Shown piece by piece: positions 17,765 to 26,135 of a stretch of DNA of 64,000 nt. The notes beneath the pieces were generated by a model that did not search any database, was not told the DNA's origin, and worked only from the letters and a program-made list of their open reading frames with translations. The stretch's first letter is position 1. Every line of letters starts with the position of its first letter. The translations under genes were made by a program, and so were the position numbers. Origin of the DNA: Cytophagaceae bacterium (GTDB lineage: Bacteria; Bacteroidota; Bacteroidia; Flavobacteriales; Flavobacteriaceae); contig PALD01000031.1 of NCBI GenBank assembly GCA_002710685.1, forward strand, positions 1-64,000. Direction: 5' to 3'.

Positions 17765-18594
17765 TTTTCTTCTCCCTTCTTGATACCGTGATAGGTGTAC
17801 GCATACCCTTTTTTCTTGGTATCCTTGCGTATCGCCAGGTTACGTTCAAGTGATTCCTTGGTTTTATAACCCCGGGAATGATCCAGGTGCAGGCACAGCG
17901 CGCGGTGACGTATCTGTTTTCCTTTTATGCCCCTATTTTCAAGGCGCTCGCCCAGTTCCCTATCAGGACCGCCATACTGCATGCGCTCATCATAACCATT
18001 TATCGCGATTAAATCTTCGCGCCAAGCAGAAGAGTTACAGTTATTAAAGGATGCGTTGCTGGGTGTAATGGTATCCAGGATTTTTGCCACGGTCTCACCG
18101 CTGGCCAGTTTTCTATGTTGGGAAGACCCCAGCTTGCCGTGTTCTTTTAACCAGGGCACGTCAAAGCAGTTTCCAGAGGTGATATCTTCCGGTTTGATAA
18201 GTGTGCTCAGTTCCATATCAAGCTTGCAATACCCTCCAGAGAGAAACCTGCCCTGCTCTGCATAAATCGCATGGCGCTCAAGAAAATCATTTTTTGGGAT
18301 GCAATCACCATCTGTAAAAACGATGTATTCATTTTTGGCTTCCATGATGGCGACATTGAGGATGGTCTGCCTTCTATAACCTTCATCTTCATGCCAGATG
18401 TGGCGTAACGGCACAGGATAATCCTTTTGAAAACGCGCTATAAGTTCCCTGGTTTCGGGACCAGAACCATCATCTGCCACGATTACCTCAAAGTCTTTAT
18501 AGGTCTGTACACTGTATCCATAAAGCACTTTCTCCAGCCAGTCTACTTTATTATAGGTGGCCATGATGAGCGAAATTTTTGGCAATTTATCCAT
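17758..18594 (-). CDS. family 2 glycosyltransferase
   Basis: A 278-residue GT-A fold enzyme: LPKISLIMATYNKVDWLEKVL at the N-terminus, VIVADDGSGPETRELI for the nucleotide site, and FTDGDCIPKNDF with the DXD-type metal motif. The C-terminal part has YGGPDRELGERLENRGIKGKQIRH, like the galactosyltransferase-like C-domain (Glyco_transf_7C). The sugar and acceptor are unknown. It lies in an LPS or surface-polysaccharide block. It is divergent from the WaaE-like gene and convergent, with 7 bases overlapping, with GT9. A -7 box (TAATTTTG on the minus strand) lies at 18609-18616. Confidence 0.88.
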   Translation of the reverse strand: MDKLPKISLIMATYNKVDWLEKVLYGYSVQTYKDFEVIVADDGSGPETRELIARFQKDYPVPLRHIWHEDEGYRRQTILNVAIMEAKNEYIVFTDGDCIPKNDFLERHAIYAEQGRFLSGGYCKLDMELSTLIKPEDITSGNCFDVPWLKEHGKLGSSQHRKLASGETVAKILDTITPSNASFNNCNSSAWREDLIAINGYDERMQYGGPDRELGERLENRGIKGKQIRHRALCLHLDHSRGYKTKESLERNLAIRKDTKKKGYAYTYHGIKKGEENQ

Positions 18595-18608
18595 GCGGTT
18601 ATTTTTTG

Positions 18609-18646
18609 CAAAATTAATCCTTTCTTATTAAAAGTTCTTAGTTTTG
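18609..18646. promoter_or_regulatory. divergent -7 boxes of two glycosyltransferase genes
   Basis: TAATTTTG on the minus strand (plus coordinates 18609-18616) is 15 bases before the 18594 start. TAGTTTTG on the plus strand at 18639-18646 is 16 bases before ATG 18662. The boxes face away from each other within a 67-base gap. No convincing TTG elements are seen. Confidence 0.5.
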
Positions 18647-18661
18647 GACAGGTTACCATCT

Positions 18662-19417
18662 ATGGAGAAACTTTCGGTCATTATTCCGGTTTACAATGAG
18701 GCGCACAATATTGAGCAGGCCCTGCAAACAGTAACCTTTGCTGATGAGATTATCGTTGTTGATTCTTTTAGCTCAGACGATACTTTGGCTGTAGCCAAAA
18801 AATATCCCGTTAAAATCCTGCAACGTGCCTTCAATTATCCCGCATCACAAAAAAACTGGGTCATACCACAAGCCTCACACGAGTGGATATTGCTGCTGGA
18901 TGCTGATGAACGCGTCACCCCTGCCCTACAGGAAGAAATCATCGAGACCCTTAAAAACCCACCTGAAAATACTGTGGCATTCTGGATTTACCGCATGAAC
19001 CACTTTATGGGCAAGCGTGTAAAATACAGCGGGATGCAAAACGATAAGGTCATCAGGCTTTTTAAAAAAAGTCACTGTCGCTATGAAGATAAGATGGTGC
19101 ATGAGGAAATAGAGACACAGGGCAAGGTGGGGTTTCTCAAAAACCGCTTATTGCACAATACGTATAAAAACCTGGACGACTATATTGCCAAGCTTAACCG
19201 CTATGCCTACTGGCAAGCCAGGGATTATGACAAGCATACAAACCGTTTAAATGCCTTTCACTTCTTTGTAAAACCTCCCTGGCGTTTTTTTAAACACTTT
19301 GTGATTCAACAAGGGTTTAGGGACGGTGTCGTGGGCTTTACCATCAGTTTTCTCGCCGGGTATGCCACCGCCTTGCGCTATATTAAATTATGGCTGTATC
19401 GCCGCGGGCAGAAGTAG
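18662..19417 (+). CDS. family 2 glycosyltransferase, WaaE/KdtX-like
   Basis: The start is ATG 18662; an upstream in-frame TTG at 18644 lies within the -7 box and is excluded. The 251 residues match LPS-core GT2 enzymes: KLSVIIPVYNEAHNIEQAL, IIVVDSFSSDDT, WILLLDADERVTPAL with the metal-binding Asp pair, then KVIRLFKK and MVHEEI. The C-terminal third is hydrophobic and basic (FFVKPPWRFFKHFVIQQGF, then a segment ending in YIKLWLYRRGQK), consistent with membrane association at the inner leaflet. WaaE-type enzymes add glucose to core heptose; the specificity here is inferred only by family. Confidence 0.88.
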   Translation: MEKLSVIIPVYNEAHNIEQALQTVTFADEIIVVDSFSSDDTLAVAKKYPVKILQRAFNYPASQKNWVIPQASHEWILLLDADERVTPALQEEIIETLKNPPENTVAFWIYRMNHFMGKRVKYSGMQNDKVIRLFKKSHCRYEDKMVHEEIETQGKVGFLKNRLLHNTYKNLDDYIAKLNRYAYWQARDYDKHTNRLNAFHFFVKPPWRFFKHFVIQQGFRDGVVGFTISFLAGYATALRYIKLWLYRRGQK

Positions 19418-19465
19418 AATGCTGGATGTGGGATACTTAAATTAGCAATTTCGTATTTCGTAAAC

Positions 19466-20230
19466 CTATTTTTTCCAGAACTTGATTTTCTTTTTTATAG
19501 CTTTCTTTCGGTGAAATCTATGCTGAAATTCCTGGGTGGCGGCCCACATTTTAGCTATCACTTCCGTGGAATTTAACCCGGAGAGTCGCGCATATTCATC
19601 ACCCATGATGGCCACCATGTCTTTTCTGGGCGTGAGTTTTGCAAAGTTCTTCACACGGGTATCGATATCCATGGAGTCATGAAACTTCATCCTGTTAAGG
19701 TCCACCAGGTAAAATTTCGCGGAAGCGTCATCTACCTGTATCAAGGTATTGCCCGGGGAATGGTCCAGAAACTCAACGCCCGCCTCGTGCATGGCGTAGG
19801 TAAACTGTGTAAATTGACGTAAAAGTGATTCCCACTGCGGGACACGGTCTTGATTGTCCACCAGGTCGCGGAAGGTAAAATCACACTGAAGATGCTCACA
19901 GATGTAATAGCTATCTAGAAAAGTAAGCGGAGTTTTATTCTCAAAATAGGCCACGGGTCTTGGGGTGCCTATCCCCTTTTCCAGTAGTTTGTTTGCATAT
20001 AGATAAGAACGCTCAGCCTTTGATTTTCTAATGTGGCGATAGGCAATTTTATTGATAAAGTGGGGTACTTTAAAGGCCTTCACGTTTAGGGTTATGCCCT
20101 CAAGCGGAAAAATCTTAATGGTATTGCGTGACCCACCGTAAATGGTTTTGCCGGCCTTCTGAAAATCTGAGATGATTTTGCGCAAGCGGGATTCATTGTC
20201 CTTAAAATATGGAGAGATGACCACTTTCAT
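19466..20230 (-). CDS. lipopolysaccharide kinase (Kdo/WaaP-like) family protein
   Basis: The 254 residues have a degenerate protein-kinase fold of the LPS-kinase family. IYGGSRNTIKIFP suggests a glycine loop, VKAF carries the likely ATP-binding Lys, EFLDHSPGNTLI is the catalytic loop with Asp and Asn, and YLVDLNRMKF holds the metal-binding Asp. Members phosphorylate Kdo or heptose in the LPS inner core. It is 15 bases downstream of the DUF616 gene, with which it should be co-transcribed. The GT9, WaaE-like and kinase genes together suggest inner-core assembly. Confidence 0.82.
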   Translation of the reverse strand: MKVVISPYFKDNESRLRKIISDFQKAGKTIYGGSRNTIKIFPLEGITLNVKAFKVPHFINKIAYRHIRKSKAERSYLYANKLLEKGIGTPRPVAYFENKTPLTFLDSYYICEHLQCDFTFRDLVDNQDRVPQWESLLRQFTQFTYAMHEAGVEFLDHSPGNTLIQVDDASAKFYLVDLNRMKFHDSMDIDTRVKNFAKLTPRKDMVAIMGDEYARLSGLNSTEVIAKMWAATQEFQHRFHRKKAIKKKIKFWKK

Positions 20231-20245
20231 ACGGCAATATTACGA

Positions 20246-21049
20246 TTACTTGCCCGTATTGATTTTGTGAGGCTCCAGGTTTTTTAATTTAAGTAAGCCC
20301 AGTCTTTTTTTAAGTCTGGTCCTAAAGACCTTCCAGCGAAAGTCATTGCGGTGACGTATCATAAAAAACCATGGATTGCCAGCCCGCAAATCGCCAGGGA
20401 GCACCTTGACCTTGTCTTTTAACCCCAGCTTCCACACATTAAAGTTAAAGCTCAGCTGGTCGCGTTTACTGCCATTTTTAAGGTCATGCCACCATCCCTG
20501 CATCAAGGCAATTGCATCCTTATCTTTGTGTTTGCGAACCACCACTGCCGAAAAAATGAGTCCATAATGCTCAGGGAAACCAGCATCCCGATAGCCTTGC
20601 ATCTGCTCAAGCATTACCTGCGGGTCATCTTTAAAACCTCCTGTTTCCTCCCCCAGCTTGATAATCGCGTCACATTCTTCATACACGCAATCCCGTGGGT
20701 CGAGTACAGTAACATTATGGTCAAAACACGCCACGATATGCTCTTTCGTCCATTGATAAGCAAGGTCATGTACATTTTGCAGGATAAGCACGTTGGCATC
20801 AATCCAGATGCTCACATCATATTTTGCATCCAGGTGTTCATGCGGATTTAACTTATAATATCGTGCGCTGCGCGTAGCATCTCCGCGCACAGGCAATTCC
20901 ACTTTTTTTATCTGCCAGGTTTTAGATTGTATATCATCCCGGTCAGTATAGCATATAAAGTCAATTCCCTTAAAATTCTTCTGCTCCACAAGACCACTAT
21001 GCTTACCGAATAGCGCCGTGTACACCACAATATTTTTGGCAACAGCCAT
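20246..21049 (-). CDS. DUF616 glycosyltransferase-like protein
   Basis: The 267 residues open with NIVVYTALFGKHSGLV and contain FICYTDRDD, YYKLNPHEHL and SIWIDANVLI, the DUF616 pattern, where the Asp-containing strand is a DXD-like nucleotide-sugar site. The middle part (ACFDHN, LDPRDCVYEECDAI) fits this family, and the C-terminus is strongly basic (RTRLKKRLGLLKLKN). It is the first gene of a two-gene minus-strand unit with the LPS kinase. A perfect TATATTTG box on the minus strand is at 21072-21079, 22 bases before the ATG. Confidence 0.75.
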   Translation of the reverse strand: MAVAKNIVVYTALFGKHSGLVEQKNFKGIDFICYTDRDDIQSKTWQIKKVELPVRGDATRSARYYKLNPHEHLDAKYDVSIWIDANVLILQNVHDLAYQWTKEHIVACFDHNVTVLDPRDCVYEECDAIIKLGEETGGFKDDPQVMLEQMQGYRDAGFPEHYGLIFSAVVVRKHKDKDAIALMQGWWHDLKNGSKRDQLSFNFNVWKLGLKDKVKVLPGDLRAGNPWFFMIRHRNDFRWKVFRTRLKKRLGLLKLKNLEPHKINTGK

Positions 21050-21071
21050 AAAAAAATAGTTTTTTGTTGTA

Positions 21072-21079
21072 CAAATATA
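21072..21079 (-). promoter_or_regulatory. -7 box for the DUF616-LPS kinase unit
   Basis: TATATTTG read on the minus strand, a perfect consensus match. No TTG appears 17-22 bases upstream. Confidence 0.5.
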
Positions 21080-21110
21080 CCCATCATAAAAGACTCATGT
21101 TATTTTATTC

Positions 21111-21145
21111 TTTGCCTTTCGGCGAAAGGTTATCAGTAATTTTTG
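21111..21145 (+). promoter_or_regulatory. promoter of the rhamnosyltransferase-like gene with palindromic spacer
   Basis: TTTG at 21111-21114, a 22-base spacer filled almost completely by the palindrome at 21115-21129, and TAATTTTTG at 21137-21145 (one extra base in the box). The ATG at 21161 follows by 15 bases. Confidence 0.45.
21115..21129. repeat. interspersed palindrome in promoter spacer
   Basis: CCTTTCGGCGAAAGG, located between the candidate -33 and -7 elements of the gene at 21161. Confidence 0.75.
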
Positions 21146-21160
21146 CAATTTTACAGCCGT

Positions 21161-22006
21161 ATGTTTGACCACTATATCATCACGAGGTTCAACCTTAAAA
21201 AAGAAGGCTGGGACACCTCAAAGCACAATATTCCGGTACTCACCGAAACATGGCTCACAAACAGGTTTGTCCTGTTTGAGCGGTTTTGTTTTTCATCTGT
21301 GAAAGCACAGGAAAATCAAAATTTCAAATGGCTGGTTTACTTTGATGTTTCAACTCCTGAAATCTTTAAGAAAAGGATAGAGGAACTGGCAGAAGAATTC
21401 CCCAATTTCCAACCATGCTACGCTGACGGAATGGAGCAATTTGTGCCCAGCATTCAAGAAGAACTTAAAAAATCAACGGCACAGTACGTAATCACAAGTC
21501 GCCTGGATAATGATGATTGTCTGGCAAAAACCTATGTTAACGAGGTGCAGCAACGCTTTGTACAAAAAGACCACTGGGCACTTGATTTTATAGACGGTTA
21601 TACACTCCAGGTATCGCCAGATTACAAACTAGGAAAGCGCTTGCAGCGCTTTAATCCATTTATAAGCTTGATTGAGGTTAATGATAATCCGCAATCTGTA
21701 TGGCAACGCATACACGGTGCCTGGAAGCGGGACCCCAACCTGGAAACCATCAAGAATTCTAGACAGTGGATGTCAATAATACATGCGGAAAATAAGGTGA
21801 ACGATTTTGCAGGTTTTGGCCGTGTTGACCCTGCCGTGTTACACGATTTTATAACAGACCCCACCGACTGCAAGCAGATACAAGATGCGCTCATACCAGA
21901 AACGCAATGGAAAATAAAAAGCATGAGCAACAGCATCAAATCGCATGAAAAATCCTTCAGCAAATCCTTAAAAAGAAGCTTGCGCCTAGGCCTAAAGAAA
22001 AAATAA
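21161..22006 (+). CDS. putative rhamnosyltransferase family protein
   Basis: The 281 residues match the Rhamno_transf family: FDHYIITRFNLKKEGWD at the start, then LTETWLTNRFVLFERFC, NFKWLVYFDVSTP and YVITSRLDNDDCLAK with a DXD-type acidic motif. The upstream in-frame TTG (21143) lies within the -7 box, so ATG 21161 is chosen. The C-terminal tail is basic and helical. The stop overlaps the next start by one base (TAATG), so the two glycosyltransferases are translationally coupled and likely act on the same glycan. Confidence 0.78.
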   Translation: MFDHYIITRFNLKKEGWDTSKHNIPVLTETWLTNRFVLFERFCFSSVKAQENQNFKWLVYFDVSTPEIFKKRIEELAEEFPNFQPCYADGMEQFVPSIQEELKKSTAQYVITSRLDNDDCLAKTYVNEVQQRFVQKDHWALDFIDGYTLQVSPDYKLGKRLQRFNPFISLIEVNDNPQSVWQRIHGAWKRDPNLETIKNSRQWMSIIHAENKVNDFAGFGRVDPAVLHDFITDPTDCKQIQDALIPETQWKIKSMSNSIKSHEKSFSKSLKRSLRLGLKKK

Positions 22007-23109
22007 TGAAAGTCAAGATTTTACATATTTGCACCGGGCTTGCCTGGCGTGGCGGAGACGCGGGTATGCTCTCAGTAGTAGATTTATTGCGGGACCAGGA
22101 CAATCAATACCATCATGTTTTTTGTCCTAAGAATTCAGCGGTGGAGCAAAAATGTATCGACAGGAACATCGCATATACCAGTGTAAAAAGGGGAAGAAAA
22201 TTCTCAATTTCATATATCAAAAACATTATCAACACAGCCAAAAGACTGAAGGTTACTGCCATTCATGTTCATGACAGCAATGCCCTTACCATGGCGTTGT
22301 GGGTGATGCGCTCGCTCAAGAACGTGCAACTCGTTTACACCCGCAAGAGAAATAATAGGATAGGCACGGGGTTTCTCAAGAAAATCAAGTACAATTCAAG
22401 ACACATTGACCACATCCTCTGCCTGTCTAACGCTGTTAAGGCCGTGCTACTTCCCGTGGTGCGTGACCACTCAAAAATCCAGGTAATCTATGACGGTATC
22501 GATGTCGATAAGTACAACACCGCTACAGATGTTGACCATGTGCGCAAAATACTCAACCTTCCCAGCGAAGTAAAAATCGTGGGCAACCTTGCGGGTCTCG
22601 TCCCGCAAAAGGATATTCACACCTTCATCAAGGCGGTAAAAGAATTCAAGGGTCTTAGTGACATGCCTGTAAAATTTGTAATTGCCGGTGATGGCCCCAT
22701 GCGTGATGAGCTGGTCGCTTTCGCGAAAGCGTTAAATGTGGAAAACGAAATTGAATTCTTAGGGTTTAGAAAAGACGTACCAGAACTTCTCAAAGGGTTT
22801 GACGTATTTATGCTATCATCAAAAACCGAAGGTTTACCGCTTGTCGTGATGGAGTCTTTTGCAGCGGGAACCCCAGTGGTGTCCACAGACGCTGGCGGTA
22901 CGCGAGAGGCCGTGAAAAATGGTGTAAACGGGTTTATCGTACCTGTAGATGACGCCCAGCAACTTGCAGAAAAAACCCTTAAGGTTTTACAGGATGAAGT
23001 GCTAGCTGCGCAATTCTCCCAAAAATCTGCACAGCTGGTACATGAAAAATTCACGCTTGACGTGATGAAAGAGAATTACAAGAATTTTTATAACAGCCTG
23101 GCCGGCTAG
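22006..23109 (+). CDS. family 4 glycosyltransferase
   Basis: A 367-residue GT-B enzyme: the N-terminal lobe starts KVKILHICTGLAWRGGDAGM, the linker IDGIDVDKYN-like segment is followed by VKIVGNLAGLVPQKDIHTFI, and the C-terminal lobe has KFVIAGDGPMRDELV and the EX7E motif region FMLSSKTEGLPLVVMESFA with GTPVVSTDAGGTREAV. It is a retaining sugar-nucleotide transferase for LPS or a surface polysaccharide. A perfect 16-bp palindrome at 22716-22731 encodes Ala-Phe-Ala-Lys-Ala within the donor-binding lobe. The last 4 bases overlap the convergent gene. Confidence 0.9.
   Translation: MKVKILHICTGLAWRGGDAGMLSVVDLLRDQDNQYHHVFCPKNSAVEQKCIDRNIAYTSVKRGRKFSISYIKNIINTAKRLKVTAIHVHDSNALTMALWVMRSLKNVQLVYTRKRNNRIGTGFLKKIKYNSRHIDHILCLSNAVKAVLLPVVRDHSKIQVIYDGIDVDKYNTATDVDHVRKILNLPSEVKIVGNLAGLVPQKDIHTFIKAVKEFKGLSDMPVKFVIAGDGPMRDELVAFAKALNVENEIEFLGFRKDVPELLKGFDVFMLSSKTEGLPLVVMESFAAGTPVVSTDAGGTREAVKNGVNGFIVPVDDAQQLAEKTLKVLQDEVLAAQFSQKSAQLVHEKFTLDVMKENYKNFYNSLAG
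22716..22731. repeat. interspersed palindrome, perfect 16 bp, intragenic
   Basis: CGCTTTCGCGAAAGCG; the clearest copy of the CG type, inside the GT4 gene, read as Ala-Phe-Ala-Lys-Ala. Confidence 0.85.
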
Positions 23110-24044
23110 ATGTCAAAGACGGTCTTGATCCAGTGGCGACGTCTATACCTTGACAGTATTTCTTCGGGGACGGGCTGGTAAGGGCACTCTAAAAATTCTG
23201 TGGGAATCTTGATTTTTTCCTTATCCAGGATTAATATATTGTTAGGATTGTAAAAATCATAATTCTTGACGAGCGCATTTGTGGTGATGAGTTTTTTACC
23301 CAGTCCCAGCGACTCAAATACCCTAAAAGTTAATCCTTCCTGATTTTCTTTTTGCACATCAAGTAAGATTTTACATGCCTTGACCATCTCCTTGACTTCT
23401 GGCAGCGGAATGTTTTCTTCTATGATTTCCACATGCTTTGAGGCTGTTCCCTTATCACTACGCACCATAATTCTATAGGGGTATTTGCGCTTCTTGAGAT
23501 ATTTTGCAATGTCCTCCAGGATGGGGAATCTTTCGTCATAAGACGACACATTAAAAACTCCGCGTCCCTCTGGCATAGCAGGAATGTCAAAAGGAATAAA
23601 ATTCGTCACAAACTCCAGGTTAAAATCCCGGGCATCCGTGGGCTCATAGCTGAACACCTTGTCAAACAGTGGGATTATTTCGGCTTTCTTGGGGAAGTTT
23701 GTGATGGAGTCAAAGTAAAACCCCATCAACCTATCGCTCTTCTTCTTGAGGTGCTCCAGGAGCTTGCCCTGCAACTTGTCAGGGCGTATCACCAGTATGC
23801 TGTCTTGGTGCCCCAGGGCCTCGATATCCTTCTTGACCTGCTTGGTACAATGTTCTTTCTTGATATTCTTTCCCGCAAGGTTTTTAGAAAAGAAATTCTC
23901 CACTTTTTGTCTTGTGGATTTGTACTTTAGCCGGTAATTATCAAAATTGATAAAAGTGGCCTCCACGCCATCTATTTCACGCATTTTCTCGACGAGAAAA
24001 TCAATGTAGCCAAAAGAATGAGGTCCTATTATCGTTATTTTCAA
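23106..24044 (-). CDS. glycosyltransferase-like protein (CgeB/capsular type)
   Basis: The 312 residues begin KITIIGPHSFGYIDFLVEKM. The C-terminal part has ACKILLDVQKENQEGLTFR, then FESLGLGKKLITTNALV and YDFYNPNNILIL, resembling GT-B-like proteins of Bacteroidota polysaccharide loci that find donor sugars by a modified EX7E region. The N-terminal domain is weakly conserved and basic (NFFSKNLAGKNIKKEHC). No signal peptide or membrane helix is seen. Its role in the same envelope-glycan block is inferred from location: tail-to-tail with the GT4 gene (4-base overlap), divergent from the Sua5-like gene. Confidence 0.6.
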   Translation of the reverse strand: MKITIIGPHSFGYIDFLVEKMREIDGVEATFINFDNYRLKYKSTRQKVENFFSKNLAGKNIKKEHCTKQVKKDIEALGHQDSILVIRPDKLQGKLLEHLKKKSDRLMGFYFDSITNFPKKAEIIPLFDKVFSYEPTDARDFNLEFVTNFIPFDIPAMPEGRGVFNVSSYDERFPILEDIAKYLKKRKYPYRIMVRSDKGTASKHVEIIEENIPLPEVKEMVKACKILLDVQKENQEGLTFRVFESLGLGKKLITTNALVKNYDFYNPNNILILDKEKIKIPTEFLECPYQPVPEEILSRYRRRHWIKTVFDI

Positions 24045-24049
24045 TTTAA

Positions 24050-24066
24050 TTTCGCTTTAAGCGAAA
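24050..24066. repeat. interspersed palindrome between divergent genes
   Basis: TTTCGCTTTAAGCGAAA in the 40-base gap between the glycosyltransferase-like gene (minus) and the Sua5-like gene (plus). It occupies nearly half the gap where both promoters would lie. Confidence 0.8.
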
Positions 24067-24084
24067 AATATAAAAATAAAACCG

Positions 24085-24660
24085 ATGAACAGGGAAAATT
24101 TTAGGGATGAAATAAAGAAATGTCTTGAGACCATGAAAAGGGGCGGCATTATCCTCTACCCTACGGACACTGTTTGGGGCCTGGGCTGCGACAGCACCCG
24201 GCCTGATGCCATTCAAAAAATATATGACCTCAAGCAACGTGATGACAGCAAGTCGTTAATCTGTCTTGTGAGCGATTTTAAGATGCTCAACCAGTTTGTG
24301 GAAGACGTGCCTGAAGTTGCATACGATATACTTAAATATGCCAGCAAGCCCACCACGGTGGTGTATGACAACCCCATACGCATTGCAGAGAACCTTATCG
24401 CAGATGACAATTCACTCGCCATACGTGTCACAAAAGACCCTTTTTGTCAAAACCTGATACGCAAACTGGGCAAACCGCTGGTTTCAACCTCGGCAAATAT
24501 AAGTGGCATGCCCACACCTGAAAGCTATAAAGAAATAGACAGCGCCATTTTGGATGGCGTGGACTATATCGTAAATTTGCACCGCAATAAAAAATCGGGG
24601 CCACCATCAGCCATAATCAAGTTAAAGAACGATGGCCAGGTCCAGGTTTTGCGTAAGTAA
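24085..24660 (+). CDS. L-threonylcarbamoyladenylate synthase (Sua5/YciO/YrdC family)
   Basis: A 191-residue single YrdC domain: GGIILYPTDTVWGLGCD, then KIYDLKQRDDSKSLICLVSD with the KxR...S substrate-binding pattern, and KPLVSTSANISGMPTP. The family makes threonylcarbamoyl-AMP from Thr, bicarbonate and ATP for the t6A modification of ANN-decoding tRNAs. The Sua5 C-terminal domain is absent, so it is of TsaC length. Six bases separate it from the CCA-adding enzyme gene, making a tRNA-maturation pair. A paralogue elsewhere could be the main t6A enzyme, since YciO-like members do not all make t6A. Confidence 0.85.
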   Translation: MNRENFRDEIKKCLETMKRGGIILYPTDTVWGLGCDSTRPDAIQKIYDLKQRDDSKSLICLVSDFKMLNQFVEDVPEVAYDILKYASKPTTVVYDNPIRIAENLIADDNSLAIRVTKDPFCQNLIRKLGKPLVSTSANISGMPTPESYKEIDSAILDGVDYIVNLHRNKKSGPPSAIIKLKNDGQVQVLRK

Positions 24661-24666
24661 AATTCA

Positions 24667-26097
24667 ATGTCCCAGACCCATTTTCCCGAGGCGGTATCGC
24701 AAAAAATCTTTAAGGTCATCGAGCAGGCCACCACACAGCTTGACCTTGAAACCTATGTAATAGGCGGTTATGTACGGGATTTTTTATTAAAACGCGGCGA
24801 TGCCAAGGACATTGACGTGGTCACCGTGGGAAGCGGTATAGAACTGGCCAAAAAAACGGCTAGCTTATTGCCTCACAGACCCAAGGTACAGGTCTTTAAG
24901 ACCTATGGTACCGCCATGTTGCGCGATGGTGACCTTGAAGTTGAATTTGTGGGCGCCCGCAAGGAAAGCTACAACCGGGACAGCCGCAACCCCATTGTAG
25001 AAAATGGAACCCTGCAAGACGACCAGAACCGCAGGGATTTTACAATAAATGCGCTCGCAATAGGGCTTTCGCCCAAGGAAAACGGCCTGCTGCTGGACCC
25101 ATTTGACGGCCTGGGCGACCTGGAGCGCGGCATCATACGCACGCCCCTTGACCCAGACATCACCTATAGTGACGACCCCTTGAGGATGTTGCGCGCGATA
25201 CGGTTTGCCACCCAGCTGGATTTTATGATAGAGCGACGGTCCATGCAAGCCATCACGAAAAACAAAGACCGCATCAAGATAATTACCCGTGAGCGTATCG
25301 TTGACGAGCTCAATAAAATCCTGCTGAGCCCCACGCCCAGTAAAGGTTTTATCCTGTTAGAAAAAACAGGGCTGTTAAAACTCATCTTGCCAGAACTTAC
25401 ATCGCTCAAGGGCATTGAGGAGATTGAGGGTCAAAAGCACAAGGATAATTTTTACCACACCCTCGAGGTTGTGGATAATATCTCAAAAAACACTGACGAT
25501 CCCTGGCTGCGCTGGGCCGCGTTGCTGCATGATATAGGTAAGGCGCCCACAAAACGTTTTGACAAAAAAATAGGATGGACGTTTCATGGCCATGAATTTG
25601 TGGGTTCAAAGATGGTATTCAAGCTTTTTAAAAGGCTCAAGATGCCACTTAATGAAAAGATGAAGTTTGTACAAAAAATGGTATTGATGAGCTCGCGTCC
25701 CATTGTCATTGCTGAAGATTTTGTGACAGATAGCGCCGTGAGACGGTTGATTTTTGACGCTGGAGATAACCTGGAGGACCTGATGACGCTATGTGAGGCA
25801 GATATTACCACCAAGAACCCTAAACGCTACAAACGGTATCATAATAACTTTAAGACCGTTAGAAAAAAAATAGAAGAGGTTGAAGAAAGAGACCATATAC
25901 GCAACTTTCAACCCCCGGTCACGGGCGAGGAAATCATGGAGACCTTTAACTTAAAGCCCAGTAAGGAAATAGGCATTATCAAGGATGCCATCAAAGAAGC
26001 CATCCTGGAAGGTGAAATCCCCAATGAATATGAAGAAGCCCGAAAATTCATGCTCAAAAAAGGAAGGGATATAGGATTGACTGCCAGTAGACAGTAA
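24667..26097 (+). CDS. CCA-adding tRNA nucleotidyltransferase (poly(A) polymerase family)
   Basis: A 476-residue class II nucleotidyltransferase with an added HD domain. VIGGYVRDFLLKR and KDIDVVTVGSG provide the catalytic Asp pair, RRDFTINALAIGL the B motif, and DDPLRMLRAIRFATQL the nucleobase-recognition motif. WAALLHDIGKAPTKRF near residue 290 is the HD phosphohydrolase motif, which can remove cyclic phosphates or misadded nucleotides. The enzyme repairs and completes tRNA 3' ends. A degenerate palindrome copy (25063-25075) lies within it. It is co-transcribed with the Sua5-like gene. Confidence 0.93.
   Translation: MSQTHFPEAVSQKIFKVIEQATTQLDLETYVIGGYVRDFLLKRGDAKDIDVVTVGSGIELAKKTASLLPHRPKVQVFKTYGTAMLRDGDLEVEFVGARKESYNRDSRNPIVENGTLQDDQNRRDFTINALAIGLSPKENGLLLDPFDGLGDLERGIIRTPLDPDITYSDDPLRMLRAIRFATQLDFMIERRSMQAITKNKDRIKIITRERIVDELNKILLSPTPSKGFILLEKTGLLKLILPELTSLKGIEEIEGQKHKDNFYHTLEVVDNISKNTDDPWLRWAALLHDIGKAPTKRFDKKIGWTFHGHEFVGSKMVFKLFKRLKMPLNEKMKFVQKMVLMSSRPIVIAEDFVTDSAVRRLIFDAGDNLEDLMTLCEADITTKNPKRYKRYHNNFKTVRKKIEEVEERDHIRNFQPPVTGEEIMETFNLKPSKEIGIIKDAIKEAILEGEIPNEYEEARKFMLKKGRDIGLTASRQ
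25063..25075. repeat. degenerate interspersed palindrome, intragenic
   Basis: GGGCTTTCGCCCA in the CCA enzyme gene, read as Gly-Leu-Ser-Pro. Confidence 0.5.
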
Positions 26098-26135
26098 GTA
26101 AATATCTTTTTTCTAACAACTAACATTAAATACAA

